From Madurella fahalii (taxonomy: Eukaryota > Ascomycota > Sordariomycetes > Sordariales): a stretch of 64,000 bases of DNA. Positions 25,109 to 36,351 of this stretch are shown here, one piece after another. Within the stretch, counting starts at the first letter, position 1; each line of letters begins with the position of its first letter. The translations under genes and the position numbers were made by a program. The stretch covers positions 6,820,001-6,884,000 of the forward strand of contig CM056874.1 of assembly GCA_029876055.1 (NCBI GenBank), written 5' to 3'. Below the pieces are notes generated by a model. It was not told the origin of the DNA and searched no databases. It saw only the letters and a list, made by a program, of their open reading frames with translations.

Positions 25109-26499
25109 TTAGGACCAAGCAACAGTGCATCCTTTCTCGTGCGACTCCCGTGCCAGCTCAATGACCCTCAGACCGTCCCTCGCCGTCTCGGGTCTCACAT
25201 AGACCTCTTCCCTTCCGAGAATCGCAGCTGACACGTTCTCATAGTATCCTCTGTACCATCCGCGGAAGCTGGGATATTTGCCAACATACATCCGACTTGC
25301 TTCATCGAACTTCTGAACCGTGGGGTCAAACTCGACTGTGGTTGTCAGGTTCCCCCATATGCGTTCAGGTTCGACCCCGAAATCCGGGCTTGTTGCCGGC
25401 TGTCCGGGCGCAGCAATTGCCTGGCTCTCCTGTGGGCATGTCCCAAACTGCCTTGTCGATTAGGACGATCCAGCCCGGCGGCTAGGTAGGTGGTTGCTTA
25501 CCTTCAAATATGTGCCTCGACTGCCCCGGACAAAGAATCGCAGTTGATCTTGCATGTGGGTTACGATAGCCGTCTTGACGGTCACCAGGAGGTTCTTTTG
25601 CTTGCCGGAGTACTGCAGGATGATGGTAAAGGTGTCGTCGACATCGCTGTCCACACCCCGGTTGGCCCGCAGAAACGCCGTTACCGAGGCCGGACGACCA
25701 AACAGGTGCAGTGCTTGGTCGATAGAATGGGTTCCTAGAAGACCATGGTAAGATTCAAAACGCTCTGCTAGCACATTGCCCAAGAAGGTGTATCCCTACC
25801 CAGCGCAAATGTCATGCCATCCCCAGGACGGTACTCCTTGCGGGTCCATCCAGAAATCCAGCCTGGGGAGGGGTAATCAAAGTGTACATCTGCTTCTAGG
25901 ATATCACCAAGCGCACCCTGGGTCACGAGGTGTTTCAGAGTGAGAAAGTCGCTGTCAAATCTCCGATCTAGCGATTCCGAATTAGTGACAGGCCGATAGA
26001 GCACTCAGCGTACTAGGAGGCCAGGACTTTACGGACTGTGAAACACTGTCAAAATCTTGCCCTTCTCCTGGGCCAATGCAATGAGCCTGTCTGCCTCGGC
26101 ACTGCTGGTAGCAAAAGGCTTCTCAACGACGACTACAGTTCAGCTAAATCAGTCTTTTCATTGTGCCGTAACCACGTGACATGGGAATACAGGAGGCTAC
26201 TCACCGTGTTTCCCGGCAAGCAGACCCTTCTCGACAAACTCCTCGTGCAAATGGGTGCACACGACAACAAGGTCGATCATGTTATCGGCAAAAAACTCGT
26301 CAGTCGTCCTGTAGTGCTTGGCCTGCGGGAAGTCGATGGTGCAGTGGCCCCAACGGGGCGCCTGCGACGGGTCGCTGGGCGGGGCTGCCCGCTGTAGGAA
26401 GGCGAAGACCTCGAGTTCTGGGTTCGGGAGGATGTACGGAAGATGGAAGCATTTTGTTGAGAAGCCGTAGCCGACGATTCCAACTTTGATCGGAGCCAT
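25109..26499 (-). CDS. Gfo/Idh/MocA-family NAD(P)-dependent oxidoreductase
   Basis: Five exons (complement 26205-26499, 26037-26132, 25800-25967, 25502-25734, 25109-25447) give 376 aa. The N-terminal Rossmann fold begins IKVGIVGYGFSTKCFHLPY, followed by DLVVVCTHLHEE and, across the first splice, VVVEKPFA with the conserved EKP lysine. The C-terminal substrate domain has FHNRRFDSDFLTL (second splice), GMTFALGTHSIDQALHLFG (third splice) and RMYVGKYPSFRGWYRGYYE. Introns are 72, 69, 65 and 54 nt; the second uses a GTCCGT donor. These enzymes oxidise or reduce sugars, inositols or related polyols. The substrate is unknown. All joins preserve frame and match family motifs, so the exon model is strong. 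Confidence 0.9.
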
Positions 26500-27828
26500 T
26501 TCTTTGACTGATAGGCTGCGGCAGTGGCGAGTAGCCTTTCGCGCTTCTGTGTCTTGTGGTCGGAGTTGAAGTCGACTCGAGGTCGAGAGGGGGGAACCTG
26601 AACCGGGTAATATCGAAGTGGACTAAGGTCCGATTTCGCGTGCTAAGTAACATATTGCAGAATGAATCCACCAAGCTAAGCCGATACAGCCAATAGCCAA
26701 GCCGCTGTTTCGTATAGTGAAGTCGCAAAGTGGCCAATTTGAGATGTAGAAACCTGGGCCTAATTACTAGCTTGCTACAAGCAACTCCCATGCTTCAAGG
26801 CATGCAGAGCTCGGGTAAAATGTCCTTTCGGAAACAAGTACTGTAACTTTTAACATGTCTTAGGGGTTCTTAAGCCACTTATAAACGCTATATGGGTTGA
26901 AAGCACCATGTAATGTACACATAATTAGGTCGATTGAAAATGGCGCCGGTTGCTGAGGCATACAATATACCAGACCTTACCCTTCCAAGCCAAGGCACGT
27001 ACCTCCGTACCCTGTGTATCAGGCCAAGGAAGAACAAGGAATGAAAAGGCATAATTAGGAGTGACGACGCTCATACATGATCTAGTTAACTAGAGGAGGA
27101 CCCCCATGGGCTTGCTAAGGTACGTGTCGAATTCTGCCTTTTTGCAATCGTCGTTGGTGGCTATGCAGGAACTGTTGGCCAGTCGGGCCGTGTTAACACC
27201 GGATCCGAATCACGTGAGTATGTCGTTGTTCTCGGATTGGATCGGGGAGGGTGCGACAACAAGCGAGCCCAGCTTGAGTTGATTTTCTCTGCCCCGCCTT
27301 GATCTGCCTGCGACAGCCCTGTTTCTCATACCGACTATCCTGCATTGCCACCACCAAACATAGCGATCGGGCGTAATCTAACACGTAGACTGCAGGATAT
27401 TTTGTTAAGGCTGGTGCGCCTAAAGCATCCTAAGTTGTTCCCATACGCCTTTTATTTCACGTTGTCATCCTCAACCGCGTCGCACCTCCTCTCCCGATGC
27501 CGTTGAGGCTGCTGCGGATCATGGGCGTGAGTTTGAAAGCCTTTTTGCTTTTTCGACCTGTTTAAAGAGGCTAATGAACCTTCAGGGTGATCCGGGGAAG
27601 ACAGCTTACAGATCACGTTGGGTATGGTACTGCGTAAGTTATCCCACCTTAGCATACCTGATCTTGAGTGTTTTTGCATCCCGCTTCCTGACAAAACATT
27701 CAACAGTGCGGATGCAGCGACGGGCCGCATAACCCCACATTGGTAACCTACTGTCCCCGCTGCTTTCATCAGAGGTGCGGATATTGCGACGTCCGTAACG
27801 AAATATACGAAATCGCATCCAGCCGGTG
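26500..27828. other. Intergenic region before the first CorA-like gene
   Basis: No supported gene. The region may contain the unidentified 5' exon(s) of the CorA-like gene starting near 27829. The upstream sequence in that frame has a stop at 27796-27798. Confidence 0.4.
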
Positions 27829-30036
27829 ATGCTACTTGCAATGGATTTGGCTGTTGCCGATAACGGGCGGCTGAAGCGCTTCGCCGACGAGTGGACTTCT
27901 GTTTTCTCGGCTCCACAGGTCGATACATATGCTCGGGAAAACAAACCATTCTGGGTCAGACTTGATCACATTCCAAATACATCTACCGGCATCATCAAGG
28001 CATTTATGGAAGATTTGTGTGATGATTCTGATCCGTATTTGTACCAAGCTGTCGAGATAGAGGGCTTCTGTTCACCGGCTGACCTTGCCGTCCTGAAGAG
28101 TGGGGATGATGAGCGAGTGCGAAGGCCGCTTGCACTTTTGGATGACCGGAACGATGAAGGCACTCGGACGGTCACACGTGGCACATGCCGTCCGAGAAAA
28201 GGCGCCCTGACGGCTCACCAGCTCTACCTTGAGCTGAGTAAAGCGGTGAGAAGACCGGCTCCTTTCAGCAACAGGCCATCTACGTGTACTGACATCAATA
28301 GCGATTTCGTAGTCGACCAAGCACTTCGGGTGTGCCTAGCCCCGGATACGTGCCCGTCGAAACCGATGAGCCAGATGCCGATCGGCGGCTAATGTGATTT
28401 CTGGCCGCAAGCCCAATTACTCAGTGGTATCGTACTAACGGTTAGTACTCGCAGTTATGTTGCCGACGCAGATTGCTGGTCGGTATTAGCCCTTGTTGCT
28501 ACCGCATCATACCGTCAAGCTGGTTACTTCAGGGACTTCATATACCGGCATCTTGCCTTTAAGACTTTCCTCGGAGTACACATGCCCGTGAGTCTTTCCC
28601 TCCGTGACGGCTTCTGGACCACTTTACCCACGGGTGCTGATCTCACGCGTTTGGAATCCAGTCGATCGGCTTCCCTACCTTTGCTTTGGAATTTCACTTT
28701 CCGTTTTACGCCTGGAGAAGATGTCGCCGCCCCATTGAGGATCGTCGTCGCCGAGCAAACGGCAGGCCTCTGCGGCGCTCCAGGGACCTGAACTTCCTCC
28801 TTCTGGACCCTCCGGATACGGATAGTCTCGTCCCCCCGCTTGAAGACTGTATATATGAGGCTCAAATCTCCTGCATCGTGACCGGATTTGATGAGCGGTG
28901 TTGGGTCGCGCTTGCTTTCGTTGACACGTACTATAAGGGCGGGGACAACAGGGAAAGCGCCCAGTACTATGCCGACCAGGGCCACGACAATGCGATATTC
29001 ATGGACCCCTTGACTAGGGGTCGAGTCGACGCGGATATCCCCACATGGAAGCCGAGAGAATACTTTCTGCGCCTTTTAGAGTGTCGAGCGAATCAAGTCA
29101 GACAAGAGTGGCACAACGTCGTCTCTCGTCTCTTGCAAATAACCGAGCAATACGTGAGCAGCTCGACAACCGATGCCGCATATACTAAGCACGTGCTAAC
29201 ATGGAGCCTACAGACGCATGATTATCTTCTCCCCACTGATGACATCTCGCCAGACCACACAGAGAGGTATAATAAACGGGTCCAGCGTTTTTCCAACCGA
29301 ACCATCCGGTTCTTACAGCAAGTCAGCACACTCCTCTCGAAGACTATCGATGCCTGGAAAGCATTTCACGATGGCGATATGAGCTACTTTTCTGCCCTCG
29401 AGTCACCATCAGAGCGAACCCGCTCATTCTTCCGACTTCTTCTCACCGTTGACAAGTACATGTTGGAGTTGCGCGATCTCCGCCAGGAAGTGGAGAACCA
29501 AAAACGTCTGCTGGAGAATCTCGAGCGAGAAGTGCGCCCAACCTTGATCATCGGACATGCGTCCAGGACACCACTAATATGACTTGGTGCAGATTACACA
29601 GCATCTCCAGCAAGACGGCAACCGAATCGCAATCCTCCAGCAGCAAAGTAGTGAGCACACCAAATTGCTTGCCATCATAGCACTGGTTGGTTCCCTGATA
29701 TAGGTATTCTCGACCGCAGGGCTGTCCGTCATGATGTTAATGAATCCATGGGTGCCATAGATATTTATGCCTATCTCAACAAGCCTGGCCATGTTTGATG
29801 TTGACGATAGTATATTACCGTTCAGGAAAAGCTTCGGCAACTATGTCCTTACAACAATATGCTTCGGGTGTGTCATGCTGGTCATATCTACAACAATCCT
29901 GAAATGGTCATGGCACCATGTTCTTCTCGGGCGATTTTCGAGGTCGGGGCTTGCCAAAGGGTGGCGCCACTCGGGTACCGAGGCATCTGGAATCCCGAGT
30001 CCGCAGGGGTTTCAAGACGACATCGAGATGTTATAA
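27829..30036 (+). CDS. CorA-like Mg2+ transporter domain protein 1 (N-terminus uncertain)
   Basis: Exons 27829-28245, 28302-28393, 28455-28587, 28662-29531, 29593-29685 and 29761-30036 join in frame. Family landmarks are EADRRLIYVADADCWSVLAL-like sequence across the second and third splices, YFRDFIYRHLAFKTF, then FALEFHFPFYAWR after the fourth. A long helical body follows, with a coiled coil near the end (LRQEVENQKRLLENLERE), and then AIIALIFMPISTSLAMFD at the last splice as the first TM and VLTTICFGCVMLVISTTI as the second. This is the fungal CorA-like architecture; the classical GMN loop motif is not present. The last intron removes 75 nt holding two in-frame stops. The start at 27829 is only the first ATG after an upstream stop, so an upstream exon is possible. 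Transport activity is unproven for this family. Confidence 0.75.
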
Positions 30037-30348
30037 TGGTATCAGGATGCTGATGAAAAAACGAGATATACTGGTCCAAAACAACCCAGGACAAGAACCG
30101 CTGCCGGGTGAGAGAGCACGATGTAATTAGTAGTACCTCGTTTTTACTTCTCGTTTGAATTAATACTAAAAAAATAAAATGCCTTCTAATGCTTGCTGGA
30201 TGCGATTGCCCAAGCACGTCTCGAGCCGGAAGCCGCGGGTATCAGATTAGGTATCCCATCTAAGCTGCTAATCAATTAACCCCAACGCCATACAATGCGA
30301 CTTGTAGCAAAATGACAACTATTTACACGTGCAGCGCCTTCCCTTGGG
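30037..30348. other. Convergent intergenic region
   Basis: This is 3' sequence between the CorA-like gene (+) and the WSC gene (-). Nothing else was seen. Confidence 0.5.
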
Positions 30349-31176
30349 TCAACTCATTCGCCTCTCCCACATACTCAACACCCAATTCCCGCCGCAGTTC
30401 TCCATCTGGATCCCCTGGCCCGGGCACTGGTAGTTGCACGCCCAGTCCGGAGCGCGCCTCATGGTCTCAGGCGCCGCCGTGCCACAGAAACACTGGTCTC
30501 CGTGCTGGGTGCCCGCATGGCGGTGACGCATGGTGCTGTCGACCGTGCACATGTCGGCGCAGTATCCGTTCGTCATGTTCCTCGCGCTCGGCTTCTGGTA
30601 AGGTAAGACCCGTGATCGGGAGTCGTAGAAGCAGCCTAAGTAGGTCCAGCCGGGCACGGGGACCGAGGGTTCGTATGTTATGGCTGCGGGATGCTGGCTG
30701 GTGGTCATGGTGGAGGGATGCTGGCTGGTGGTCGTGGTGTCGCTGCTGCTGCTGTTGCTGGTGCTGCTGCTGTTGTCGTCTGACGTAGGGCTTGCTGTGG
30801 TGGGAAGTAGTGGTATTGCCCTCTCGAGGCTGGCTATTTTGCTGCCCAGCAAGCCGGCCGTGATGATCAGGGCAGCGATGACGATTAGGAGGACGCTGGA
30901 GAGGATGAAAGTCGGGAGCTTGATGTTGAGAATCTTCCGTTCCGGGGGAGGAGGTGGGTACTGAGAGGATTCGAGCTGACTTCCGTCATCGGGCATCGGT
31001 TTCCGCCATGGCCACGGGTGCGAGCCGTTGAGTTGGTGCGGACATTGGTAGACCTCTAGTTCGCCACCGTTGTTTCGCTCGCGGTTCGGGATCGGGAGGT
31101 TCGCTCCACTCTAAAGCGTCTTGTTAACCTGCGCCCGAGTAGACGAACATGAGGCAAAACTCACATCATCAATCAT
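30349..31176 (-). CDS. WSC-domain single-pass membrane protein
   Basis: Two exons, a 12-nt first exon (complement 31165-31176, MIDD) and 30349-31110, give 257 aa. The intron is 54 nt (gtgagt...tttag). The frame stays open upstream of the ATG at 30996 back to the splice, so the longer model is preferred. The cytosolic N-terminus carries LEVYQCPHQLNGSHPWPW and a Pro run. A TM helix follows (FILSSVLLIVIAALIITAGLLG), then a Ser/Thr/Asn-rich stalk and a C-terminal WSC domain (GWTYLGCFYDSRSRVL, MTNGYCADMC, AGTQHGDQCFCG) with its set of Cys. WSC domains bind wall glycans; the type-II-like layout puts it outside the cell. A wall sensor or glycan-binding role is inferred. Confidence 0.82.
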
Positions 31177-32466
31177 GTTAATAAGTAGGTGTCTTCTCTT
31201 TTCGGTATGCTTACACCCGAGAAGGAAGCGGGGGATAGCTCCATGGGGATTGGTGACGGCCGAGGGCTTTTAACAGAGACAGATTTACGATGCGGCGCGC
31301 TCGGCACAGGTCAGGCAACGAGAAGGAATTCATCGCAGGGCGGTAGCAGCCACCCAGCCAGGCTTGCACCTTTGTGCATAAGTAAGGTATGTACAATAGG
31401 ACTGCTCGCAGTAACCGGATGTTGATCCTTGAGTCCTGGGACGGCGCGTGCAACCTAGCTTTTCCACGTCTAGGCACTCAAATCCTTCTTGCCGCATTCC
31501 GAGGTAACAAGGCGCAGCAGCTGCAAAGTTGCATCCCGCGGAGCTTATTTGGCTGTTCGGACTCTGATGCGCCTCGCCACCATGCTGACAGGTGCTGGCG
31601 CAGGAGGCAGAGCCTGGCCAAACAGGGAGTTTCCTCCTCCACCAAGCCACGCGGGGGAGCACCATCTAATTTAGTGCGTTTCAGGGGGTGCGAACCTGTG
31701 TTGCTGCCATCACGTCTGTAGATATGTTACATCTCAGCAAACAGGGAAAAGGGAAAAAAAGGATTGGGTGGTTAGAAAGCCATGCGCAACAGTGCAGACA
31801 AAGCTGGGCTGGCAGCGAAAGGGAGCTGCATCCGACGGATACCTCCGTAGGTGCCCTGGGTGAGATTTTGCCCCCGTCAGGCAGGGCATGAACGGAGGAA
31901 ACGCAAAAAAAAAACCAACGAACACAATTTCGCATTGCTCTCCGAATTACACAACATGCAGGACAAATCGGGACCTTCGCTTCAGGATTAACATGCATTT
32001 CTCGGGGAAATCGGCTGTTAGGGTTATCTTAAGACATTGTCGAGTAGAGTAAACAATTAGGTGGGCAAGTACGGTGGGGGCTGTCAGAGGCCCGAGCAAG
32101 TTCCAGTCCATTACACTTGTGAGCTCACTAATGTGGTACCTTACAGACTTCGACCAGCGAAGCCAGCCGCAGAATAATCCAACCACCAACCCCGATCTTG
32201 TGCCCAATCCAGCCCCGTTTTATCCAGCCCGCCCCAGATCGCATCACAACCTAGGCTGTCACAATGCAGGATACAGCAGTAAAGAGTAGAGAGAGAGAAA
32301 GAGAAAACAATCCAAATGGCAAAGGCCATGCGTGCGAAACCTCATAACAGCCATCTAAGCATCCACTCATGACAATACCAGATGCCCATCATACCATGAA
32401 AAAAAAGAAAAAAAAAAAAAGGAGAAACTATCATCATCTTAATCTTCCACCTACCTCTCATCTCAT
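31177..32466. other. 1.3-kb intergenic region with poly-A tract
   Basis: No gene is supported; open frames on both strands at 31389-31721 overlap each other and lack domains. A-rich tracts lie at about 32399-32421, just beyond the 3' end of the following minus-strand gene. Confidence 0.45.
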
Positions 32467-35400
32467 TCAACCACTCATAGCCACCTGCTCATCAATCCTC
32501 GGCAATCCCCCCGGGGCGGCCCGATTCCCCCACGCCTCGCCCTGAGCCCCGACGTACGCCGTCATGACCTCTCCGGCCGGCCCGGCATCGCAGTCGACCC
32601 CCATCCTCCTCCACGACCCGCCCGCCAACACGCCGTAAAAGTACCGCCTCCCGGCCTCCAGGACCCTCCGCTCCCTCTCCTCCCTCCCCAGGACCGACAC
32701 GCCCTCGAGATCCTCCAGCATCATCCGGCTCTGCGACACGTAGTACATGGCGCCCGCGATGCAGCGCGGGTCGACCGGCATGGGCGGGTACCGCACGAAG
32801 AAGCTCCACGCCAGCACGGCGAGCATGACGCCCAGGAAGAGGGCCGACAGGACGGCGCACGCGGTCGCCGCCGTGCCCGTCTGCGCGAGGTTGAAGGGCA
32901 CGTTGGACAGGATGACGGGAAGGAACTCGGAGAGGATGGCGGCCGCGGAGACGGCGAGGAGGAAGGCGTGGCGGTGCTTGATGGCCGAGTAGACGCCCGA
33001 GAAAGGGTTGGTGGAGGGGGAGAAGAGGATGGAGCGGCTGGCGGGCTGCGTGCGCTGGGCCATGAGGGTGTAGGGGGTCATTGTGCTGACGCCTGCGCGA
33101 GTGTTGGTTAGATGGTGATGCCCGGGTGGGTGGGTTGACCGAGGGGGGGGGGGGGGTGCGGGGGGAGACATGATTTTACTAAGGTACTTACTGATAAAGA
33201 AGGACTGCCAGCAAAAGGCGATAATGACACCCACGATGGCGGCAACGAAGCGGACGCCGAATGTGTTGGAATTCATAAACAGCCAGAGCCGACCACCATC
33301 CCGAATGCCGCCGCGGTAGTAGGCGTGATAGACGACGACGAAAACGAGCACGGCAAGCTGGAACACAACAAAAGCAATCCGCCACGGCAGCCGCAGTGTC
33401 ATGAAGGGAAGTCGTTGGCTCAACGTGCCGCCTTTGGCTACCGCCGCATTGGCCTCGAAGAGCTCGGACTCGCTGTCGCCCTCGCGGACCTGATCCTGAT
33501 CTTGCAGGCCCCTCCCCGCTTCGTCGATCAACACAATGCCGTATTCTTCTCTCCCGGCCGCGTTCTGGAAGTACCCCAACCCGTATTGCTTATCCGATAC
33601 GGCCCGTCGCATCGCGCCTTCGCTGTTCTGCTGGATACGGACATGCGGATTGCCCGCAAGGGAGGCTATCCCGGCAATGTTCCAGGGATTCGCATACAGG
33701 CCAGTCACCCACCGGCTTGTGAGAAAGAGAACCAGCAGCAGCAAAATGACGACGGCGGCCATCAACCCAATCAGCGCGTGGGCCGGCACGGGGCTGACAC
33801 CGAGCGCTGGGCCGCACCTCGGGCTCGCCGTGTTTAGGTAGCACTCTCCATGCAGCTTCAGGCCGATCGCCTCGGTCGCCAAAGGTACTATAAACGAGGC
33901 GCACCCGACCATCAGCGTGGTAAGGAAAGGGATGGGATGCCCCTGAAGCATGGTCACTACAGGTGTGACGAAGGCCATCAGGCCCGAGTACTGCATTAGC
34001 AGCGTCTCTCTCCCTGACCCACCGCCTGCTCTGGCCAGAGTCTGGAATGGCTGATACAGTTTGGCGTTCAGATCGATGATGCGTAGCGGGATGATGAGCC
34101 CAACGCCCAACAGTGGCGGCAAGAACGTGCCCACGAAGATATCGGCCTCTGTCCAGCTGAACACCCTGGTTGTCCCGGTGACCGACGGGAGCGGAGGATT
34201 GCCTGCGGTGCCCGAGCCCGTTAGTGTAGAGGTCGATGTATATGTCCTCGTCGACCCCGGCCTTGTCGAGAAACTCGTGCTGGGCGTAGGGGTCGACGTG
34301 ATGGTCCTTAAACTTCCGGAGAGCGTGGTCGTATAAGTGGTTGGGGAGATCGTGGTCGTAAAAGTGCTGAGTGTGCCTCCTGATGTCGACACGAACGTCA
34401 ACGTGACGGGTCCCGTGCGGGTAGGCGTCGTGACCAACGTCTGCGTCGTCAGTGTGCCCCCAATTGTGGTGGTGAAGCTGGTCGCTGGTGGAGTGCTGAC
34501 TCGGGTGACGGGAGTCCCATTGATGGTTTCTACAATTGTTGTTGGGGGCGGCGTTAGGGTGACAACGGTTGGTGTGCCGCCAACATTGGTAGTGATAGTG
34601 AAGGACACCGGTTGGAACAGACCGACAGCCGCTGTTGTGACCACGACCTGTGTAACTGCAGTGCCCCCGACGATATCGACAGCAGTGTAAGTGATAGGCT
34701 GACCAGGGGCCACTGTCGGGGTGGTGACGACAACTTCGGTGACCAAGGTTCCCCCTATGTCTTGTACAACTGTATACGAGATTGGCTGGTATGGCGGTCC
34801 GGCAGGCGTGGTAATAACAACCTGACTAACCGGTGTGCCTCCAACATTGTTGACAATTGTGTAAGTAACAGGCTGCGCCGCCTGCGCTCCCTCCACCACC
34901 CCGGCAACTGTGGTCAGGACGCCCCCTCCCATTGTGATGACTGTCTGTACGGGAGGGGGTTCGATGATGGTACGCTGGACTCCATCAACCACAGTCACCA
35001 CCGTCGCAGGGGGCGGAGTGTTGATCACCGTTACTGGATTACCGCCGACATCGGTAACGACTTGAACGGGGACAGGAGAAGGGGTGATGATCACGATGTC
35101 GGTCACAACAGAACCTCCAACCTGTGTGACTCCCGTGGCGACCTGCTGGTCGATAACGTGTGTCTGAACGTCTTCTGAAGGAACAACCACGATAACGGGC
35201 GCTTCGCTATGGACAACGGCCACAGTGGCGGCGTCGATAACCTGCACCGCAGTCACCTTGACGAGTTCCGGCGGTTGTGTTACGGGCACCCCAACAGTTG
35301 GCGGGAAGACAGTGCTATAGTAAGTGATGGTGACCGAGCCCACGCTGGGGATGACGACGCCAGTGATGGTGCTTGTTCCTTTAACCGTCCCAATCGCGGT

Positions 35401-36351
35401 AACCGTTTTCGCTCCGGTAACCGTTGTCACCACACCCGAAAAGAACGTAGTAGAGTCGAGTTCTTGGACTGTCCCTGTAGAGGCCGGTATGGTGCCTTGG
35501 CTCCCATCGGATGACCAGTATGACTCGTGAAAAGTCGTCGGGGCCGACTTGGTAATCGTGGATACAACTGTGGTCGAATATGTCGAGACGGTAGTAAAGG
35601 AACTAACGCTGGTTGTGGTGAACTCGCTGGTGTAGGTCACTGTCGATACGGGCACCGTGATGTTTGTGGTGAAGGTGGAGACGGAGACAGAGATTGGGAC
35701 AGTCTTCGCACCGCTTGGGAGGCTGACCATTGAGCTGGTAGAGACTGGTTGAGCCGATGACGACAAGACTGTGCTGCCCGCTGGCATCGAAGTCGGAATA
35801 GATACAGTATCCGAGTCGGACGGGTATGTAGTGATGGAAGCGGCCACTGACGTCGTTCGTGAGAGGAGACCTGTTTCTGAAAGCGTCTGAACCAGCACCG
35901 CCGCCTCCTCTCGCGAAGTGAAGCTGCTTTCCCGAAGCGTGGCTGTTGTTGTAATGGCAACGGTGTTGGAGAGAGCCGTGGCAACCGTCGTTGTGGCGTC
36001 GGCAACCGTGGATGAGGACAGGTTGGCGGGGACATTGCGAGCAAAGCGGAGGGGCTGGGAGGCGTTTGGATGGATGCCCAAGATTTGGGCACTGCTGTCC
36101 GAGTCTGGCATCTGTTTCTCGGCGTAGACGACCAAGGCGATGGCTACAAGCAGCAATACTATGATGGCTGTGATGAAAGGCCATCGCAACGGTTTCGGCT
36201 TATAGTTTGGCGCGTCGCCGGACCTCCATCCGGTTGCCGGATGGCCCCCTGCGGAGTCCCCCCTGGGCACTTCATGGCGATCTTCCGTCGCCTGGACGCT
36301 GTACTCGTATGCGGCTCGGTCGTCTCGCGGATGGACGAAGGACTGCTGCAT
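32467..36351 (-). CDS. Giant Ser/Thr-rich multi-pass membrane protein (DUF3433-type)
   Basis: From the ATG at 36351 (a GTG 30 nt upstream is in frame) to 32467, with a 99-nt intron at 33093-33191 whose removal gives FFISVSTMTPYTLMAQR, the product is 1261 aa. The intron length is a multiple of three and the frame reads through it, but gtaagt...gcgcag ends and its Pro/poly-G content mark it as an intron. A TM lies at about 58-77 (WPFITAIIVLLLVAIALVVY). Then come about 640 residues of Thr/Ser/Val-rich sequence including tandem ~34-aa repeats around GGTxVTxVVVTTP. The C-terminal half has roughly ten TM helices (for example VTPVVTMLQGHPIPFLTTLM) and SMTP-like and PMP motifs seen in fungal DUF3433 proteins. 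Function unknown; a surface role is inferred. A further upstream exon cannot be excluded. Confidence 0.75.
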   Translation of the reverse strand: MQQSFVHPRDDRAAYEYSVQATEDRHEVPRGDSAGGHPATGWRSGDAPNYKPKPLRWPFITAIIVLLLVAIALVVYAEKQMPDSDSSAQILGIHPNASQPLRFARNVPANLSSSTVADATTTVATALSNTVAITTTATLRESSFTSREEAAVLVQTLSETGLLSRTTSVAASITTYPSDSDTVSIPTSMPAGSTVLSSSAQPVSTSSMVSLPSGAKTVPISVSVSTFTTNITVPVSTVTYTSEFTTTSVSSFTTVSTYSTTVVSTITKSAPTTFHESYWSSDGSQGTIPASTGTVQELDSTTFFSGVVTTVTGAKTVTAIGTVKGTSTITGVVIPSVGSVTITYYSTVFPPTVGVPVTQPPELVKVTAVQVIDAATVAVVHSEAPVIVVVPSEDVQTHVIDQQVATGVTQVGGSVVTDIVIITPSPVPVQVVTDVGGNPVTVINTPPPATVVTVVDGVQRTIIEPPPVQTVITMGGGVLTTVAGVVEGAQAAQPVTYTIVNNVGGTPVSQVVITTPAGPPYQPISYTVVQDIGGTLVTEVVVTTPTVAPGQPITYTAVDIVGGTAVTQVVVTTAAVGLFQPVSFTITTNVGGTPTVVTLTPPPTTIVETINGTPVTRVSTPPATSFTTTIGGTLTTQTLVTTPTRTGPVTLTFVSTSGGTLSTFTTTISPTTYTTTLSGSLRTITSTPTPSTSFSTRPGSTRTYTSTSTLTGSGTAGNPPLPSVTGTTRVFSWTEADIFVGTFLPPLLGVGLIIPLRIIDLNAKLYQPFQTLARAGGGSGRETLLMQYSGLMAFVTPVVTMLQGHPIPFLTTLMVGCASFIVPLATEAIGLKLHGECYLNTASPRCGPALGVSPVPAHALIGLMAAVVILLLLVLFLTSRWVTGLYANPWNIAGIASLAGNPHVRIQQNSEGAMRRAVSDKQYGLGYFQNAAGREEYGIVLIDEAGRGLQDQDQVREGDSESELFEANAAVAKGGTLSQRLPFMTLRLPWRIAFVVFQLAVLVFVVVYHAYYRGGIRDGGRLWLFMNSNTFGVRFVAAIVGVIIAFCWQSFFISKYLSKIMSPPAPPPPPRSTHPPGHHHLTNTRAGVSTMTPYTLMAQRTQPASRSILFSPSTNPFSGVYSAIKHRHAFLLAVSAAAILSEFLPVILSNVPFNLAQTGTAATACAVLSALFLGVMLAVLAWSFFVRYPPMPVDPRCIAGAMYYVSQSRMMLEDLEGVSVLGREERERRVLEAGRRYFYGVLAGGSWRRMGVDCDAGPAGEVMTAYVGAQGEAWGNRAAPGGLPRIDEQVAMSG
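33143..33156. repeat. 14-nt poly-G run inside intron
   Basis: An uninterrupted G run (C on the coding strand) inside the single intron of the large membrane-protein gene. It is prone to slippage and to sequencing error. Confidence 0.8.
34190..35170 (-). repeat. Degenerate tandem repeats coding ~34-aa GG-x-V-T units
   Basis: Within the large membrane protein, units such as VGGTPVSQVVITTPAG, IGGTLVTEVVVTTPTV and VGGTAVTQVVVTTAAV recur about every 34 residues, with further shortened copies on both sides. The spacing segments share a QPxxYT pattern. The repeat is visible at protein level and diverged at DNA level. Confidence 0.75.

Noticed and set aside
35603..36184. Long minus-strand frame overlapping the giant membrane-protein gene
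   Set aside because: A shadow frame of the Thr-rich repeat coding region.
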